This document shows, in pieces, positions 20,759 through 29,679 of a stretch of 64,000 nucleotides of DNA. The stretch lies in the NCBI RefSeq assembly GCF_000767165.1, contig NZ_AXCZ01000001.1, forward strand, positions 1 to 64,000, written 5' to 3'. The stretch comes from Cellulomonas bogoriensis 69B4 = DSM 16987. GTDB taxonomy: Bacteria > Actinomycetota > Actinomycetes > Actinomycetales > Cellulomonadaceae. The position numbers and the translations under genes were made by a program. A model generated the notes under the pieces. That model was not told where the DNA came from, did not search any database, and saw nothing but the letters and a program-made list of their open reading frames with translations. Position 1 is the stretch's first letter. Every line of letters begins with the position of its first letter.

Positions 20759-22183
20759 TCAGGTCACGCGGAAGCTCGCCTGCTTGGGGCGCCGTCCCCT
20801 CACACGCGCACCGATGGCCACCTTCTGGTCGTACTCGCGCACAGCGATCTCCCGGACCGGGGACAGCCGGGCGGAGCCGTCGATCACCTCCAGGTTGAAC
20901 AGACCCCGCAGGATGCGCGAGACACCCAGCGCGAACCCGAGCACGATCAACGACGTCACCAGGATGTCCAGGAGCTGGTCCTGCGTCAGCGACCGCGCGA
21001 ACACCACGTTGCCCTCGGCCAGACGTTCCCTGTCCGCGGCAGCGACCACCACGTCGCCGGGATGCACCGGCGTCGACCCGTAGGCGAGCACGGCGCGGCG
21101 ACCGTCGTCGGCAACACCCCGGGGCCAGTACGTGCTCCCGATGTCGTACCCCGCCCTGCCCATGACGGAGTTCTGGGACTGGTCGTCGACCTGGACCTGT
21201 TCCACCGTGATGGTGACCCGCTCCTCGTGCGGCCAGACGACGCGCTGGGCCGGGAACATGCCGACCCCGGCGTACGACGCACCGGTCACCAGCAGCATGT
21301 TCGTTATCAGCGTCATCGCGGAGAACAGCATCGACCACCGGAACCCCGAGCCCAGCGCGGTCGGGGTGTTCCACCGGGTACGCAGCCGGGGCGGGCCGCA
21401 CTCCTCCCGCGGCACGAGGTCCGACGTCATCGGGACCCGGACCGGTAGGCCGAGCCGGTACCCGAAGCGCGGCTGCTCGATCATCAAGGGCCTGACGTCC
21501 TCATTCGTCCCGAACACCAGCAGCAGGTCCCGGACGAACCGACGGGGCACGAGCAGCTTCGCCACGTGCACCGTCACCCACGCCACGGCCCAGCCCGGCA
21601 GCAGCACCGGCAGCGCGAGGGCCCAGGGGACCCAGTAGAACAGCCACACCTCCATCGAGGTGACGCCGAGCAACCACGTCCGCGACCGACGTAGAGCAGC
21701 GGACCAGTCGTGGAACGCCGAGCAGATCGTGGAGAACAGCGGCAGGAGCCACGCGTCCCCCGAGCGCAGGTCCTGGCGCACCGCCTCGGCCACCAGGTCC
21801 GGGCGGGCGTACACCTCGGCCCGGGCCAGGACGTGCAACCGGCGCAGACCACGGAGCGTCACCGGCCGGTCGGGCCCCCTCTGCACCACGAAGCAGGTCG
21901 GGACGGGCACCCCGGCAGCCCGGCAGGCCGCCGCGACCGCCCGGACCTGGTCGTCGTGAGGCACCGCGGCACCCCGGTTGCTGAGCAGCGTCAGGCGTCG
22001 CACCGCCATCACCGAGGCGCACAGCCACGCGATCGGCACCCAGCCGATGAGGAACCCCATGAAGACGTGCTGGTTCAGCGCCATCGCCAGGACCGGGAGC
22101 ATGAGCCCGGTGGTGGCCACCGTGAGGAGCACCGCCAGCACGGGTGCGACGACGACGAGACGGAGCCACCGGATCACGACCAC
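20759..22183 (-). CDS. Predicted polytopic membrane protein of unknown function
   Basis: 474 aa. Hydrophobic segments lie near residues 8-35, 40-62, 170-215 (probably two), 282-302 and 404-425. Residues 70-165 are soluble and Arg-rich. Residues 303-403 form a soluble domain between the last two membrane segments. The C-terminal 45 residues are basic and cytoplasmic-looking. The general layout recalls M48-type membrane peptidases, but there is no HExxH, so I do not call it one. It is divergent from the WXG100 gene across a palindrome and convergent with the three-gene cassette, which suggests a link to that locus. Confidence 0.6.
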   Translation of the reverse strand: MVVIRWLRLVVVAPVLAVLLTVATTGLMLPVLAMALNQHVFMGFLIGWVPIAWLCASVMAVRRLTLLSNRGAAVPHDDQVRAVAAACRAAGVPVPTCFVVQRGPDRPVTLRGLRRLHVLARAEVYARPDLVAEAVRQDLRSGDAWLLPLFSTICSAFHDWSAALRRSRTWLLGVTSMEVWLFYWVPWALALPVLLPGWAVAWVTVHVAKLLVPRRFVRDLLLVFGTNEDVRPLMIEQPRFGYRLGLPVRVPMTSDLVPREECGPPRLRTRWNTPTALGSGFRWSMLFSAMTLITNMLLVTGASYAGVGMFPAQRVVWPHEERVTITVEQVQVDDQSQNSVMGRAGYDIGSTYWPRGVADDGRRAVLAYGSTPVHPGDVVVAAADRERLAEGNVVFARSLTQDQLLDILVTSLIVLGFALGVSRILRGLFNLEVIDGSARLSPVREIAVREYDQKVAIGARVRGRRPKQASFRVT

Positions 22184-22209
22184 CGCGGCAGGTTAGCGGG
22201 CTGAGGGAC

Positions 22210-22229
22210 CTGTTGACGTCCGTCAACAG
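22210..22229. promoter_or_regulatory. 20-bp palindromic operator-like site
   Basis: Perfect inverted repeat CTGTTGACG-TC-CGTCAACAG, located 27 bases from the start of the minus-strand membrane-protein gene and 50 bases before the WXG100 start. A -10-like TAATCT (22245-22250) follows 15 bases later on the plus strand, so the palindrome overlaps the expected -35 position. It is a plausible repressor or activator site for one or both divergent genes. Confidence 0.55.
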
Positions 22230-22278
22230 CCTGCGGACCTGCCCTAATCTTGTGCGCGGACCCGACGGAAGGACTCCC

Positions 22279-22569
22279 ATGACCGAGACGATCCGAGTGG
22301 ACGCCGACCACCTCCGCAGCGTCTCGGCGGACCTCGCCCGGGCGCACGAGGCCGTCACCGGTGAGATCGACGTGCTCCGGCACCGCCTGGCGCCCTTGCA
22401 GCACGACTGGACCGGCGACGCGTCCCAGGCCTACCACTACGCGATGTCGGCCTATGCGACGCACCTGCTCGAGATGACCTCGGTCCTCGCCCGGCTCAAC
22501 CACGCCGTCTGGTCCAGCCGTGAGACCTTCACCACCACCGACGCCGAGGTGGCCGCCGCCTGGCAGTGA
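22279..22569 (+). CDS. WXG100 family (ESAT-6-like) protein
   Basis: 96 aa from ATG 22279 with GGAAGGA upstream. The length and layout are those of WXG100 proteins: two helices joined by a W-x-G turn, here LQHDWTGDASQAYHYAM at about residues 42-58, then a second helix. Such proteins form four-helix dimers exported by ESX/type VII systems. No ATPase or membrane subunit of the machinery (EccC/EccB-like) lies in the window. A downstream DUF5709 gene follows on the same strand after 94 bases. Confidence 0.85.
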   Translation: MTETIRVDADHLRSVSADLARAHEAVTGEIDVLRHRLAPLQHDWTGDASQAYHYAMSAYATHLLEMTSVLARLNHAVWSSRETFTTTDAEVAAAWQ

Positions 22570-22608
22570 CCGGACCCGCGGCGCGGCGGTGACCACGGAC
22601 GCCGTGCC

Positions 22609-22650
22609 GTGCGGATGCGTCGGTGCGGATGCGTCGGTGCGGATCCGGTG
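22609..22650 (+). repeat. Short tandem repeat, 14-bp unit, about 3 copies
   Basis: Two exact copies of GTGCGGATGCGTCG (22609-22622, 22623-22636) are followed by a diverged third (GTGCGGATCCGGTG, 22637-22650). It sits just upstream of the DUF5709 start and is outside any gene if the ATG at 22664 is used. Confidence 0.8.
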
Positions 22651-22663
22651 CCACCGTGAGGAC

Positions 22664-23086
22664 ATGAGCAACCCGATGCCCGAGGGCCACACCTCGTCCA
22701 CGTCACCGGACCCGGAGATGGTCGCCGAGGGCGACTCGGACCAGCTCCCCCAGGAGGACACGCTCCTGGACCGCGGTGTCAAGGAGATCCTCGACGAGGG
22801 GTACTCCCCACCCGACCGCCCGCCGAACCCCTTCCGCCACGAGACGGCGGCGGAGGACCGCGAGGGCGAGAGCCTCGACGACCGGCTCGCTCAGGAGCAG
22901 CCCGAGGTGTGGGAGGTCGACGGTCGCCCCACCTCCTCCGCGGAGCCCGACCGCGCAGGACGACTGACGGCGTCTGACCCCGACCCGACCGGCGGCGCCG
23001 CCCAGACCGTCATCGCCGAGGACGCGGGGATCGCCGGCGGTGCGGCGTCCGCCGAGGAGGCGGCCGTCCACATCGTCGAGGAGTGA
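22664..23086 (+). CDS. DUF5709 domain protein
   Basis: 140 aa from ATG 22664 (GTGAGGAC upstream). The frame is open upstream through the tandem repeat, but the family begins here. Conserved blocks are LLDRGVKEILDEGYSPPDRP, ESLDDRLAQEQPEVW, and AGIAGGAASAEEAAVHIVEE near the C-terminus. It is strongly acidic, soluble and probably partly disordered. The family is widespread in actinobacteria and has no known function that I am aware of. Confidence 0.85.
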   Translation: MSNPMPEGHTSSTSPDPEMVAEGDSDQLPQEDTLLDRGVKEILDEGYSPPDRPPNPFRHETAAEDREGESLDDRLAQEQPEVWEVDGRPTSSAEPDRAGRLTASDPDPTGGAAQTVIAEDAGIAGGAASAEEAAVHIVEE

Positions 23087-23101
23087 CGCCGCGCACCGCG
23101 G

Positions 23102-24004
23102 TCACACGGCGGGGGTCCGCCTGGCCCGGGTCTGGTGCGCGCGCGCGGCCAGCTGCTCGTGGGGAGGGTACGCCACCTCTTCGAGGGTGAGGCCGAGTGC
23201 GGGGGCGACCGGGCCCCCGCGGCGCCTCCCGGCGAGCAGCTCCCCGGGCCACGTGACGGGACGACGCCCCTCCCCCACCACCAGCAGGGCACCGACCAGG
23301 CCCCGGACCATCGAGTGGCAGAAGGCGTCCGCGCGGACGTCCACCACGACCAGGCCCTGGTCCGGTCCCGTCGCCTCCCGCCGCACGTCCAGGACCTGCA
23401 AGGTCCTGATGGTGGTCGCCCCTTCGCGCTGCTTGCAGAAGGCGGCGAAGTCGTGCTGACCCACGAGCGCTCCCGCAGCGTCTGCCATCGCGACCACGTC
23501 CAGCGGTAGACGGTGGCGCACGACCCACGCCCGACGCAGCGGGTCCTGCAGCGGGGGCCGGTCGGCCAGACGGTAGGCGTAGCGGCGTTCCAGCGCCGAG
23601 AACCGGGCGTCGAACCCGTCCGGTGCCAGCGCGGCCCGACGGACCACCACGTCACGCGGGAGCACGCCGGCCAGGCGCCGCACGAGCGCCTCCCCCGCAA
23701 GCCCCCCCATGCGACCTGTCACGTCGGACCAGGTGTCCGGTGGGAGGTCCAGGTGCGCCACCTGGCCCCGGGCGTGCACCCCGGCATCGGTGCGGCCTGC
23801 GACGGTCAGTCGTGGTGGCTCGCAGCGCAGGACCGTCCCCAGCGCAGCCTCGAGGGTGCCCTGGACGGTGCGGAGGCCCGGTTGGGCGGCCCAGCCGCTG
23901 AAGTGGGTTCCGTCGTACGCCAGGTCCAGGCGGACCCGGACCGGGTCCGGGTCAGGAGACTGCGGGGGGGTGCGATCCACGGCCACACCGTACCCAGGGA
24001 TCAT
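23102..24004 (-). CDS. truA: tRNA pseudouridine(38-40) synthase
   Basis: 300 aa. The core begins [20 protein letters not shown]. The catalytic Asp is residue 73 in [12 protein letters not shown], and [14 protein letters not shown] and [14 protein letters not shown] are further TruA segments. It modifies U38-U40 in the anticodon arm. The true start may be the GTG at residue 9 (23978-23980), since the first residues are poorly conserved. truA normally follows rplQ directly in this phylum; here a hydrolase gene lies between them. Confidence 0.95.
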   Translation of the reverse strand: MIPGYGVAVDRTPPQSPDPDPVRVRLDLAYDGTHFSGWAAQPGLRTVQGTLEAALGTVLRCEPPRLTVAGRTDAGVHARGQVAHLDLPPDTWSDVTGRMGGLAGEALVRRLAGVLPRDVVVRRAALAPDGFDARFSALERRYAYRLADRPPLQDPLRRAWVVRHRLPLDVVAMADAAGALVGQHDFAAFCKQREGATTIRTLQVLDVRREATGPDQGLVVVDVRADAFCHSMVRGLVGALLVVGEGRRPVTWPGELLAGRRRGGPVAPALGLTLEEVAYPPHEQLAARAHQTRARRTPAV

Positions 24005-24077
24005 GCACCCGGAGGTGACGCCACCCAGGCGTACGGTGCGCCCGGGGGGGCTCAGGGTGCCGCTCCAGGCTTCGTCC

Positions 24078-24806
24078 TCAGGCCTCGGCGCGCCCCACCT
24101 CGTCGGCGGCCTCGAGGACGACCCGGGTGAAGGCGACCGGCTTGACCAGGCTCACCAGGTGCGTGGCGTCACGGATCACCACCAGCCGCCCATCCGGGGC
24201 CGCCCGCACGAAGGTCCGCTCCTGGGCCCGGAAGTGGTCCCAGCGCCCGTTCACGATCCAGACGGGGCACGGGATGCGGGCGAGGTCGTCCAGGGGGCGC
24301 GTCGCGCGCATCCCGGTGAGCATGTCGCCCATGACGTCGAGGGCGAACCCCCCGGCGGCGACGTCCCGGGCGGCGTCCTCCTGGAGGAACAGGTCGACCA
24401 TCCTCTGGTTGAGCGCTGCGCCGGAGTCCCCGCGGCGCCCGATCCACCGCGCCACGGTGAGCCACGCGTCGGTCAACCAGGTGTCGGGGTCGGTGCTGCA
24501 GGAGGCCGCCACCAGCCCACGCACCTTGGTGGGGTGGCGTCCCGCGTAGCCGATGCCCAGGTAGCCACCAAGTGAGAGCCCGACGACCAGGGCGCTGCCA
24601 CCCAGCTCGTCGACGGCGCCGTCGATCACGTGCAGCGCGCGGTCCACGGTGAACGACTCGCCCCGCCGGCTCCCGTGCCCGGGCAGGTCGATCGCGAGGG
24701 GCCGGTGCCCCGCGGCCTCGAGCGCAGCGACCTGGCGCCGCCACATGGTGCGCGAGGTTCGGCTGCCGTGGACGAGCACGACGGGCTGGCCCACGGGTGC
24801 GTTCAC
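24078..24806 (-). CDS. Alpha/beta-fold hydrolase
   Basis: 242 aa. It has an oxyanion-side HG (residues 13-14), LPGHGSRRG, the nucleophile elbow GLSLG with Ser78, an Asp in NGRWDHF, and a late catalytic His in DATHLV. This is a complete Ser-Asp-His triad of an esterase or lipase-like hydrolase. The substrate is unknown. It starts at GTG, 125 bases after rplQ and beyond a very strong terminator, so it is probably not part of the alpha operon transcript. Confidence 0.88.
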   Translation of the reverse strand: MNAPVGQPVVLVHGSRTSRTMWRRQVAALEAAGHRPLAIDLPGHGSRRGESFTVDRALHVIDGAVDELGGSALVVGLSLGGYLGIGYAGRHPTKVRGLVAASCSTDPDTWLTDAWLTVARWIGRRGDSGAALNQRMVDLFLQEDAARDVAAGGFALDVMGDMLTGMRATRPLDDLARIPCPVWIVNGRWDHFRAQERTFVRAAPDGRLVVIRDATHLVSLVKPVAFTRVVLEAADEVGRAEA

Positions 24807-24871
24807 CCGTTCACGGTACAGACGATGGACCAGACGCGTGCCGGCCCTGGTGGCCGTCGCGATACGGATGA

Positions 24872-24912
24872 CGGGAGGGGCCCGGGACCGTCGCGGTCCC
24901 GGGCCCCTCCCG
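24872..24912 (-). terminator. Very strong terminator after rplQ
   Basis: A perfect 19-bp stem (24872-24890 with 24894-24912) with a three-base loop lies 20 bases downstream of the rplQ stop. It closes the alpha operon. Confidence 0.9.
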
Positions 24913-24931
24913 TGGTGTCATCCGGCGGACG

Positions 24932-25432
24932 TCAGGCCTTCGCCTCGTCCTCGGTGGCCTCGTCGGCACCTGCCTCAGCGGCGGTGTCGTCGTCCGTGGC
25001 CTTCGGCTCCTCAGCAGGCGCGGCCTTCTTGGTCGCCTTCTCCGCCTCGCGGACCGTCGCCTGCTTGGGGCTGACGGGCTCCAGGACGAGCTCGATGACG
25101 GCCATGGGGGCGTTGTCACCCTTGCGGTTGCCGACCTTGGTGATCCGCGTGTAACCACCCTGCCGCTCGGCCATCGCCGGCGCGATCTCGGTGAACAGCT
25201 CGTGGACGACCGACTTGTCGCGGACGACGGTCAGCACCCGGCGCCGCGCGTGCAGGTCGCCGCGCTTGGCGAAGGTGATCATGCGCTCGGCCAGGGGCCG
25301 CAGGCGCTTGGCCTTCGTCTCGGTGGTGGTGATCCGACGGTGCTCGAAGAGGCTCGTCGCGAGGTTCGCGAGGATGCGCCGCTCGTGGGCGGGCCCTCCC
25401 CCGAGCCGCGGACCCTTGGTGGGCGTAGGCAT
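24932..25432 (-). CDS. rplQ: 50S ribosomal protein L17
   Basis: 166 aa. It begins [28 protein letters not shown] and reaches the end of the L17 fold at about residue 120. The remaining 45 residues are a Lys/Ala then Asp/Glu/Ala-rich disordered tail ([20 protein letters not shown]), longer than in most bacteria but usual in actinobacteria. It is the last gene of the rpoA-rplQ unit, 61 bases after rpoA. Confidence 0.97.
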   Translation of the reverse strand: MPTPTKGPRLGGGPAHERRILANLATSLFEHRRITTTETKAKRLRPLAERMITFAKRGDLHARRRVLTVVRDKSVVHELFTEIAPAMAERQGGYTRITKVGNRKGDNAPMAVIELVLEPVSPKQATVREAEKATKKAAPAEEPKATDDDTAAEAGADEATEDEAKA

Positions 25433-25493
25433 TGTCTGTACTCCTCAGTGGTGGACATTCAGCCGGAGTCCGCGCGAGCGGCCCCGGAGCGGG

Positions 25494-26498
25494 TCAGGAC
25501 AGCTCGTCCTCGGTGTACTCGCCCTCGTCGTAGTACGCCGCGGTCGAGGGGTCGAAGTCGAGCGGGCTGTCCTTGAGGGACAGGCCGAGGCCCTGGAGCT
25601 TTTCCTTGACCTCGGTGATCGACTTCGCACCGAAGTTCCGGATGTCCAGGAGGTCCGCCTCCGAGCGCGCGACGAGCTCACCCACCGTGTGGATGCCCTC
25701 TCGCTTGAGGCAGTTGTAGGACCGGATGGTCATCTGCAGCTCCTCGATGGGGAGCGCGAGGTCGGCGGCAAGTGCGGCGTCGGTCGGCGAGGGGCCGATC
25801 TCGATGCCCTCGGCCTCGACGTTCAGCTCGCGCGCCAGGCCGAACAGCTCCACGAGGGTCTTGCCGGCGGAGGCGAGGGCGTCCCGGGGTGCGATCGCGG
25901 ACTTGGTCTCCACGTCCACGATCAGCTTGTCGAAGTCGGTGCGCTGCTCGACACGGGTGGCCTCGACCTTGTAGGTGACCTTGAGGACCGGCGAGTAGAT
26001 CGAGTCCACCGGGATACGACCGATCTCGGCGTCGAACGACTTGTTCTGCGAGGCGGAGACGTACCCGCGCCCGCGCTCGACGGTCAGCTCGATCTCGAGC
26101 TTGCCCTTGCCGTTGAGGGTCGCGATGTGCAGGTCGGGGTTGTGCACCTGCACGCCGGCCGGAGGCGTGATGTCAGCGGCGCTCACGGTGCCGGGGCCCT
26201 GCTTGCGCAGGTACATCACGACGGGCTCGTCGTTCTCGGAGGAGACCACGAGCTCCTTGATGTTCAGGATGATCTCGGTGACGTCCTCCTTGGCACCGGT
26301 CACCGTGCTGAACTCGTGGAGCACACCGTCGATGCGGATCGACGTCACGGCCGCGCCCGGGATCGAGGAGAGCAGGGTGCGGCGCAGGGAGTTGCCGAGG
26401 GTGTAGCCGAAGCCGGGCTCGAGCGGCTCGATGACGAAACGCGAGCGGTCGTCGGCGATGACCTCTTCGGTCAGGGTGGGTCGCTGTGCGATGAGCAC
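25494..26498 (-). CDS. rpoA: RNA polymerase alpha subunit
   Basis: 334 aa from a GTG start. The N-terminal dimerisation domain ([24 protein letters not shown]) and the C-terminal domain ([25 protein letters not shown]) are complete, joined by a normal linker. The tail is short and acidic. In most bacteria rpsD precedes rpoA; here rpsK does, across a 153-base gap holding a hairpin. Confidence 0.98.
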   Translation of the reverse strand: MLIAQRPTLTEEVIADDRSRFVIEPLEPGFGYTLGNSLRRTLLSSIPGAAVTSIRIDGVLHEFSTVTGAKEDVTEIILNIKELVVSSENDEPVVMYLRKQGPGTVSAADITPPAGVQVHNPDLHIATLNGKGKLEIELTVERGRGYVSASQNKSFDAEIGRIPVDSIYSPVLKVTYKVEATRVEQRTDFDKLIVDVETKSAIAPRDALASAGKTLVELFGLARELNVEAEGIEIGPSPTDAALAADLALPIEELQMTIRSYNCLKREGIHTVGELVARSEADLLDIRNFGAKSITEVKEKLQGLGLSLKDSPLDFDPSTAAYYDEGEYTEDELS

Positions 26499-26612
26499 GT
26501 TCAGATCCTCTCAGTGGGCGTCCGCCATATGACGCCTCACGTCATGCCGCCTGCGCGGTCTCGGTCCACCGGCAGGGTCGTGCAGTGGTGCGGCTCGTGC
26601 CGCCACCTGTGC

Positions 26613-26641
26613 GGAAGGGCGGGCACGTCGCCCGCCCTTCC
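26613..26641 (-). terminator. Hairpin between rpsK and rpoA
   Basis: A 12-bp stem GGAAGGGCGGGC/GCCCGCCCTTCC with a five-base loop begins ten bases after the rpsK stop. It may terminate or attenuate read-through into rpoA at the point where rpsD is absent. Confidence 0.75.
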
Positions 26642-26651
26642 GGGAGTCGTC

Positions 26652-27056
26652 TCAGACGCGGCGACGCTTGGGCGGACGGCACCCGTTGTGCGCCTGGGGC
26701 GTGACGTCCTGGATCGAGCCGACCTCGAGGCCGGTCGCCTGCAGGGACCGGATCGCGGTCTCACGACCGGAGCCGGGCCCCTTGACGAACACGTCGACCT
26801 TCTTCATGCCGTGCTCCTGCGCGCGGCGGGCGGCGGCCTCGGCAGCCATCTGGGCGGCGTACGGGGTCGACTTGCGCGAGCCCTTGAAGCCGACCTGGCC
26901 GGAGGAGGCCCAGGCGATCACCGCACCGGAGGGGTCGGTGATCGAGACGATCGTGTTGTTGAAGGTGCTCTTGATGTGGGCCTGGCCCACGGCGACGTTC
27001 TTCTTGTCCTTGCGGCGCGGCTTGCGGACGCCGGCGGAGCGGGTCTTGGGAGGCAT
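26652..27056 (-). CDS. rpsK: 30S ribosomal protein S11
   Basis: 134 aa, normal length. It contains [39 protein letters not shown] and the C-terminal [17 protein letters not shown]11 forms part of the 30S platform at the mRNA exit. It follows rpsM by 78 bases, in the infA-rpmJ-rpsM-rpsK order. Confidence 0.98.
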   Translation of the reverse strand: MPPKTRSAGVRKPRRKDKKNVAVGQAHIKSTFNNTIVSITDPSGAVIAWASSGQVGFKGSRKSTPYAAQMAAEAAARRAQEHGMKKVDVFVKGPGSGRETAIRSLQATGLEVGSIQDVTPQAHNGCRPPKRRRV

Positions 27057-27134
27057 TCGGTGGTCTCTTCCTGGTCTGAGGTCGTCGGACCGGGCGGATG
27101 CGGGTCACCCCACGCCTGCCGCCCGGACTGCTGG

Positions 27135-27515
27135 CTACTTGCGCCCGGCCTTCTTCTTGCCGGCCACGGTGCGCTTGGGGCCCTTGCGGGTGCGGGCGTT
27201 GGTCTTGGTCCGCTGACCGCGGACAGGCAGACCGCGGCGGTGCCGAAGGCCTTCGTAGCTGCCGATCTCGACCTTGCGGCGGATGTCGGCGGCGACCTCA
27301 CGACGGAGGTCACCCTCGAGCTTGTAGCTGCCCTCGAGGTGGTCACGGAGTGCGACGAGCTCGGTGTCACCGAGGTCACGCACACGCAGGTTCGGGTCGA
27401 TGCCCGTCGCTGCGAGGGTCTGCTGGGCGCGGGTGCGCCCGACGCCGAAGATGTAGGTGAGCGCCACCTCGAGCCGCTTGTCGCGGGGGAGGTCGACGCC
27501 GACGAGACGTGCCAT
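27135..27515 (-). CDS. rpsM: 30S ribosomal protein S13
   Basis: 126 aa. It begins [24 protein letters not shown], has [17 protein letters not shown], and ends in the basic tRNA-contacting tail [28 protein letters not shown]. It stands 186 bases after rpmJ. That gap has only a weak six-base-pair hairpin near 27638-27654 and no clear promoter. Confidence 0.98.
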   Translation of the reverse strand: MARLVGVDLPRDKRLEVALTYIFGVGRTRAQQTLAATGIDPNLRVRDLGDTELVALRDHLEGSYKLEGDLRREVAADIRRKVEIGSYEGLRHRRGLPVRGQRTKTNARTRKGPKRTVAGKKKAGRK

Positions 27516-27701
27516 GGTTCAGGTGCTCCTGTACTACGTCGGAGGTCTTCCGCACGATCGTCCCGTTGTCACGGGCCCCGGCCTCCGACCGGGGGCTGCC
27601 TCGCAGAGGTGCGATGCTGATCGTGCGCTGTTCGACCCGCCTGGCGGGTCAGGGCCGACTGTGTCGACCTGCGGGCACCGGCACGGAGCCGGTCGCCGGG
27701 C

Positions 27702-27815
27702 TCAGCCCTGGCGCTGCTTGTGCCGCAGGTTGTCGCAGATGACCATCACGCGACCGTGCCGGCGGATCACCTTGCACTTGTCGCAGATCTTCTTGACGCT
27801 GGGCTTGACCTTCAT
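27702..27815 (-). CDS. rpmJ: 50S ribosomal protein L36 (zinc-binding form)
   Basis: 37 aa: [20 protein letters not shown] onward, with zinc ligands Cys11, Cys14, Cys27 and His32. It is therefore the Cys-containing (C+) form that needs zinc; a zinc-free paralogue may exist elsewhere under Zur control. The start ATG follows GAGGAACGAGC. It lies 85 bases after infA. Confidence 0.95.
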   Translation of the reverse strand: MKVKPSVKKICDKCKVIRRHGRVMVICDNLRHKQRQG

Positions 27816-27900
27816 GCTCGTTCCTCCGCCGCCGCACGCGCACGGGAGCGTGCGACGGGCGGCAGTGTCGATCGGGGGCGACCGCAAGGCCGCCGGCGGG

Positions 27901-28122
27901 CTACTTGTAGCGGTAGACGATCCGACCGCGGGACAGGTCGTAGGGGCTGAGCTCCACCACGACGCGGTCCTCGGGGAGGATCCGGATGTAGTGCTGGCGC
28001 ATCTTGCCCGAGATGTGGGCGAGAACCTTGTGACCGTTGGCCAGCTCCACGCGGAACATCGCGTTCGGCAGAGCCTCGACCACGCTGCCCTCGATCTCGA
28101 TGACACCGTCCTTCTTCGCCAT
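27901..28122 (-). CDS. infA: Translation initiation factor IF-1
   Basis: 73 aa: [20 protein letters not shown] through [10 protein letters not shown], a complete OB-fold IF-1. The frame is open upstream, but the ATG at 28120-28122 with GGAGGAC is the conserved start. It blocks the A site during initiation. It is the first gene of its transcript, with a clear promoter about 115 bases upstream. Confidence 0.97.
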   Translation of the reverse strand: MAKKDGVIEIEGSVVEALPNAMFRVELANGHKVLAHISGKMRQHYIRILPEDRVVVELSPYDLSRGRIVYRYK

Positions 28123-28236
28123 GTCCTCCGCTAACTCTCGGGATACTGATCGGATCCACGCGCGGGTCTTCTCGAGGCCTCGCACGTGGACGGATGGGTG
28201 CCCTTGATCACGCAGCAGGCACACACCCAACGGGAT

Positions 28237-28266
28237 ATGTTACGCCATCGGGACCGGTGCCGTAAA
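28237..28266 (-). promoter_or_regulatory. Promoter of infA-rpmJ-rpsM-rpsK
   Basis: On the minus strand: -35 TTTACG (28261-28266), an 18-base spacer, -10 TAACAT (28237-28242). It lies just downstream of the map stop. Confidence 0.65.
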
Positions 28267-28274
28267 CGGGCCGT

Positions 28275-29096
28275 TCACTCCCAGGGCGCGACGGTCACGC
28301 CGAGGTCTGCCAGGCGTGCCGCACCGCCGTCCGGCGCCGTGAGGACCCAGATGCCGTCGGGGCCGATGGCGACGGTGTGCTCCCAGTGGGCTGCTCGGTG
28401 CCCGTCGACGGTGACGACGGTCCAGTCGTCCTCCAGCACCTGGGTCGCTCGCGACCCGCGGGTGAGCATCGGCTCGATCGCCACGCACAGGCCGGGGCGG
28501 AGTCGCGGCCCCTTGTCCCGGGTCCGGTAGTTCAGGACCTCGGGGGGTTGGTGCATCGCACTGCCGATCCCGTGGCCGACGTACTCCTGGACGATCCCGT
28601 ACGTCGTGCCTGAGGCGGCGACGACGTCCTCGACCGCGTCGCCGACGACACCGAGGCGGTCTCCCTTGGCGAGTGCGGCGATCCCCGCCCACATCGCCTG
28701 CTCCGTCGCGTCGCTGAGCGCGAGGTCGAGCGGGTCGGCCGGGTCGAGCACGGTCGTGAAGGCCGCGTCGCCGTGCCAGCCGTCCACGACGGCGCCGCAG
28801 TCGACGGAGACGACATCTCCCGCCTCCAGGACGCGCTCACCGGGGATCCCGTGGACGATCTCCTCGTTCACGGACACGCAGATCGTAGCGGGGTACCCGT
28901 GGTAACCCAGGAAGGACGACGTGGCGCCGTGGTCGGCGATGGCCCGGGCCGCGGCGGCGTCCAACGAGGCGGTCGTCACCCCGGGGCGGACTGCCTCGCG
29001 GACGGCCTCGTGGGCGGCCGCGACGACCAGTCCCGCGCGACGCATGGCTCTGACCTGCTCCGCCGACTTGTACTCGATACGTTCGCGCCCGAACAC
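28275..29096 (-). CDS. map: Methionine aminopeptidase, type I
   Basis: 273 aa from GTG. GYHGYPATICVSVNEEIVHGIP carries the conserved His. VDCGAVVDGWHGDAAFT carries both metal-binding Asp, and YVGHGIGSAMHQPPEV, AIEPMLTRG and DDWTVVTVDG complete the site. It removes initiator Met after Def has acted. It is the last gene of secY-adk-map, seven bases after adk. Confidence 0.97.
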   Translation of the reverse strand: MFGRERIEYKSAEQVRAMRRAGLVVAAAHEAVREAVRPGVTTASLDAAAARAIADHGATSSFLGYHGYPATICVSVNEEIVHGIPGERVLEAGDVVSVDCGAVVDGWHGDAAFTTVLDPADPLDLALSDATEQAMWAGIAALAKGDRLGVVGDAVEDVVAASGTTYGIVQEYVGHGIGSAMHQPPEVLNYRTRDKGPRLRPGLCVAIEPMLTRGSRATQVLEDDWTVVTVDGHRAAHWEHTVAIGPDGIWVLTAPDGGAARLADLGVTVAPWE

Positions 29097-29103
29097 GGTG
29101 ACC

Positions 29104-29679
29104 TCAGGAACGGGCGTCGAGGGCAGCCACGAGGCGGTCGGTGACCTCGGCGACGGCGCCGATCCCGTCGACCCGGACGAGGAGTCCTCGCGCGGCGTAC
29201 GCGTCGGTGAGGGGCGCCGTCTGCTGCGCGTAGATGTCCAGGCGCCGTTCGATCGCCTCGGGCGTGTCGTCCTCGCGTCCCTCGACCTGGGCTCGCTTCG
29301 CCAGCCGCGCGAGGAGCTCGTCGCGGTCGGCGATCAGCTCGACGACGCCGTCGAGCGCCACGCCGAGGTCTCCGAGGATGGAGTCGAGCTCGTCGACCTG
29401 GGCCGCGTTGCGCGGGTAGCCGTCGAGGATGAACCCCTCGCCGGCGTCGTCGTGGCCGAGCCGGTCGCGCACCATGGCGTTGGTGACCTCGTCGGGAACG
29501 AGCTCGCCCTTGGACGTGTACGACTGGGCGAGTGCGCCCAGCTCGGTGCCGCCCTTGATGTTGGCCCGGAAGATGTCACCGGTCGAGATGGCGGGCACGG
29601 CGAGGTGCTCGGCGAGCCGGCTGGCCTGCGTTCCCTTGCCGGCCCCCTGCGGACCCATGATCACCAGACGCGCGCTCAC
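29104..29679 (-). CDS. adk: Adenylate kinase
   Basis: 191 aa, the short form without a zinc-finger lid. Walker A GPQGAGKGTQA, AMP-site STGDIFRANI, and DGYPRNAAQVDELD are present. It equilibrates ATP, ADP and AMP. The GTG start overlaps the secY stop (GTGA), so it is coupled to secY, as in the usual secY-adk-map cluster. Confidence 0.97.
   Translation of the reverse strand: MSARLVIMGPQGAGKGTQASRLAEHLAVPAISTGDIFRANIKGGTELGALAQSYTSKGELVPDEVTNAMVRDRLGHDDAGEGFILDGYPRNAAQVDELDSILGDLGVALDGVVELIADRDELLARLAKRAQVEGREDDTPEAIERRLDIYAQQTAPLTDAYAARGLLVRVDGIGAVAEVTDRLVAALDARS

Noticed and set aside
20759-22183. M48-family metallopeptidase identity for the 474-aa membrane protein.
   Set aside because: The membrane layout is similar, but HExxH and any alternative zinc triad are absent.
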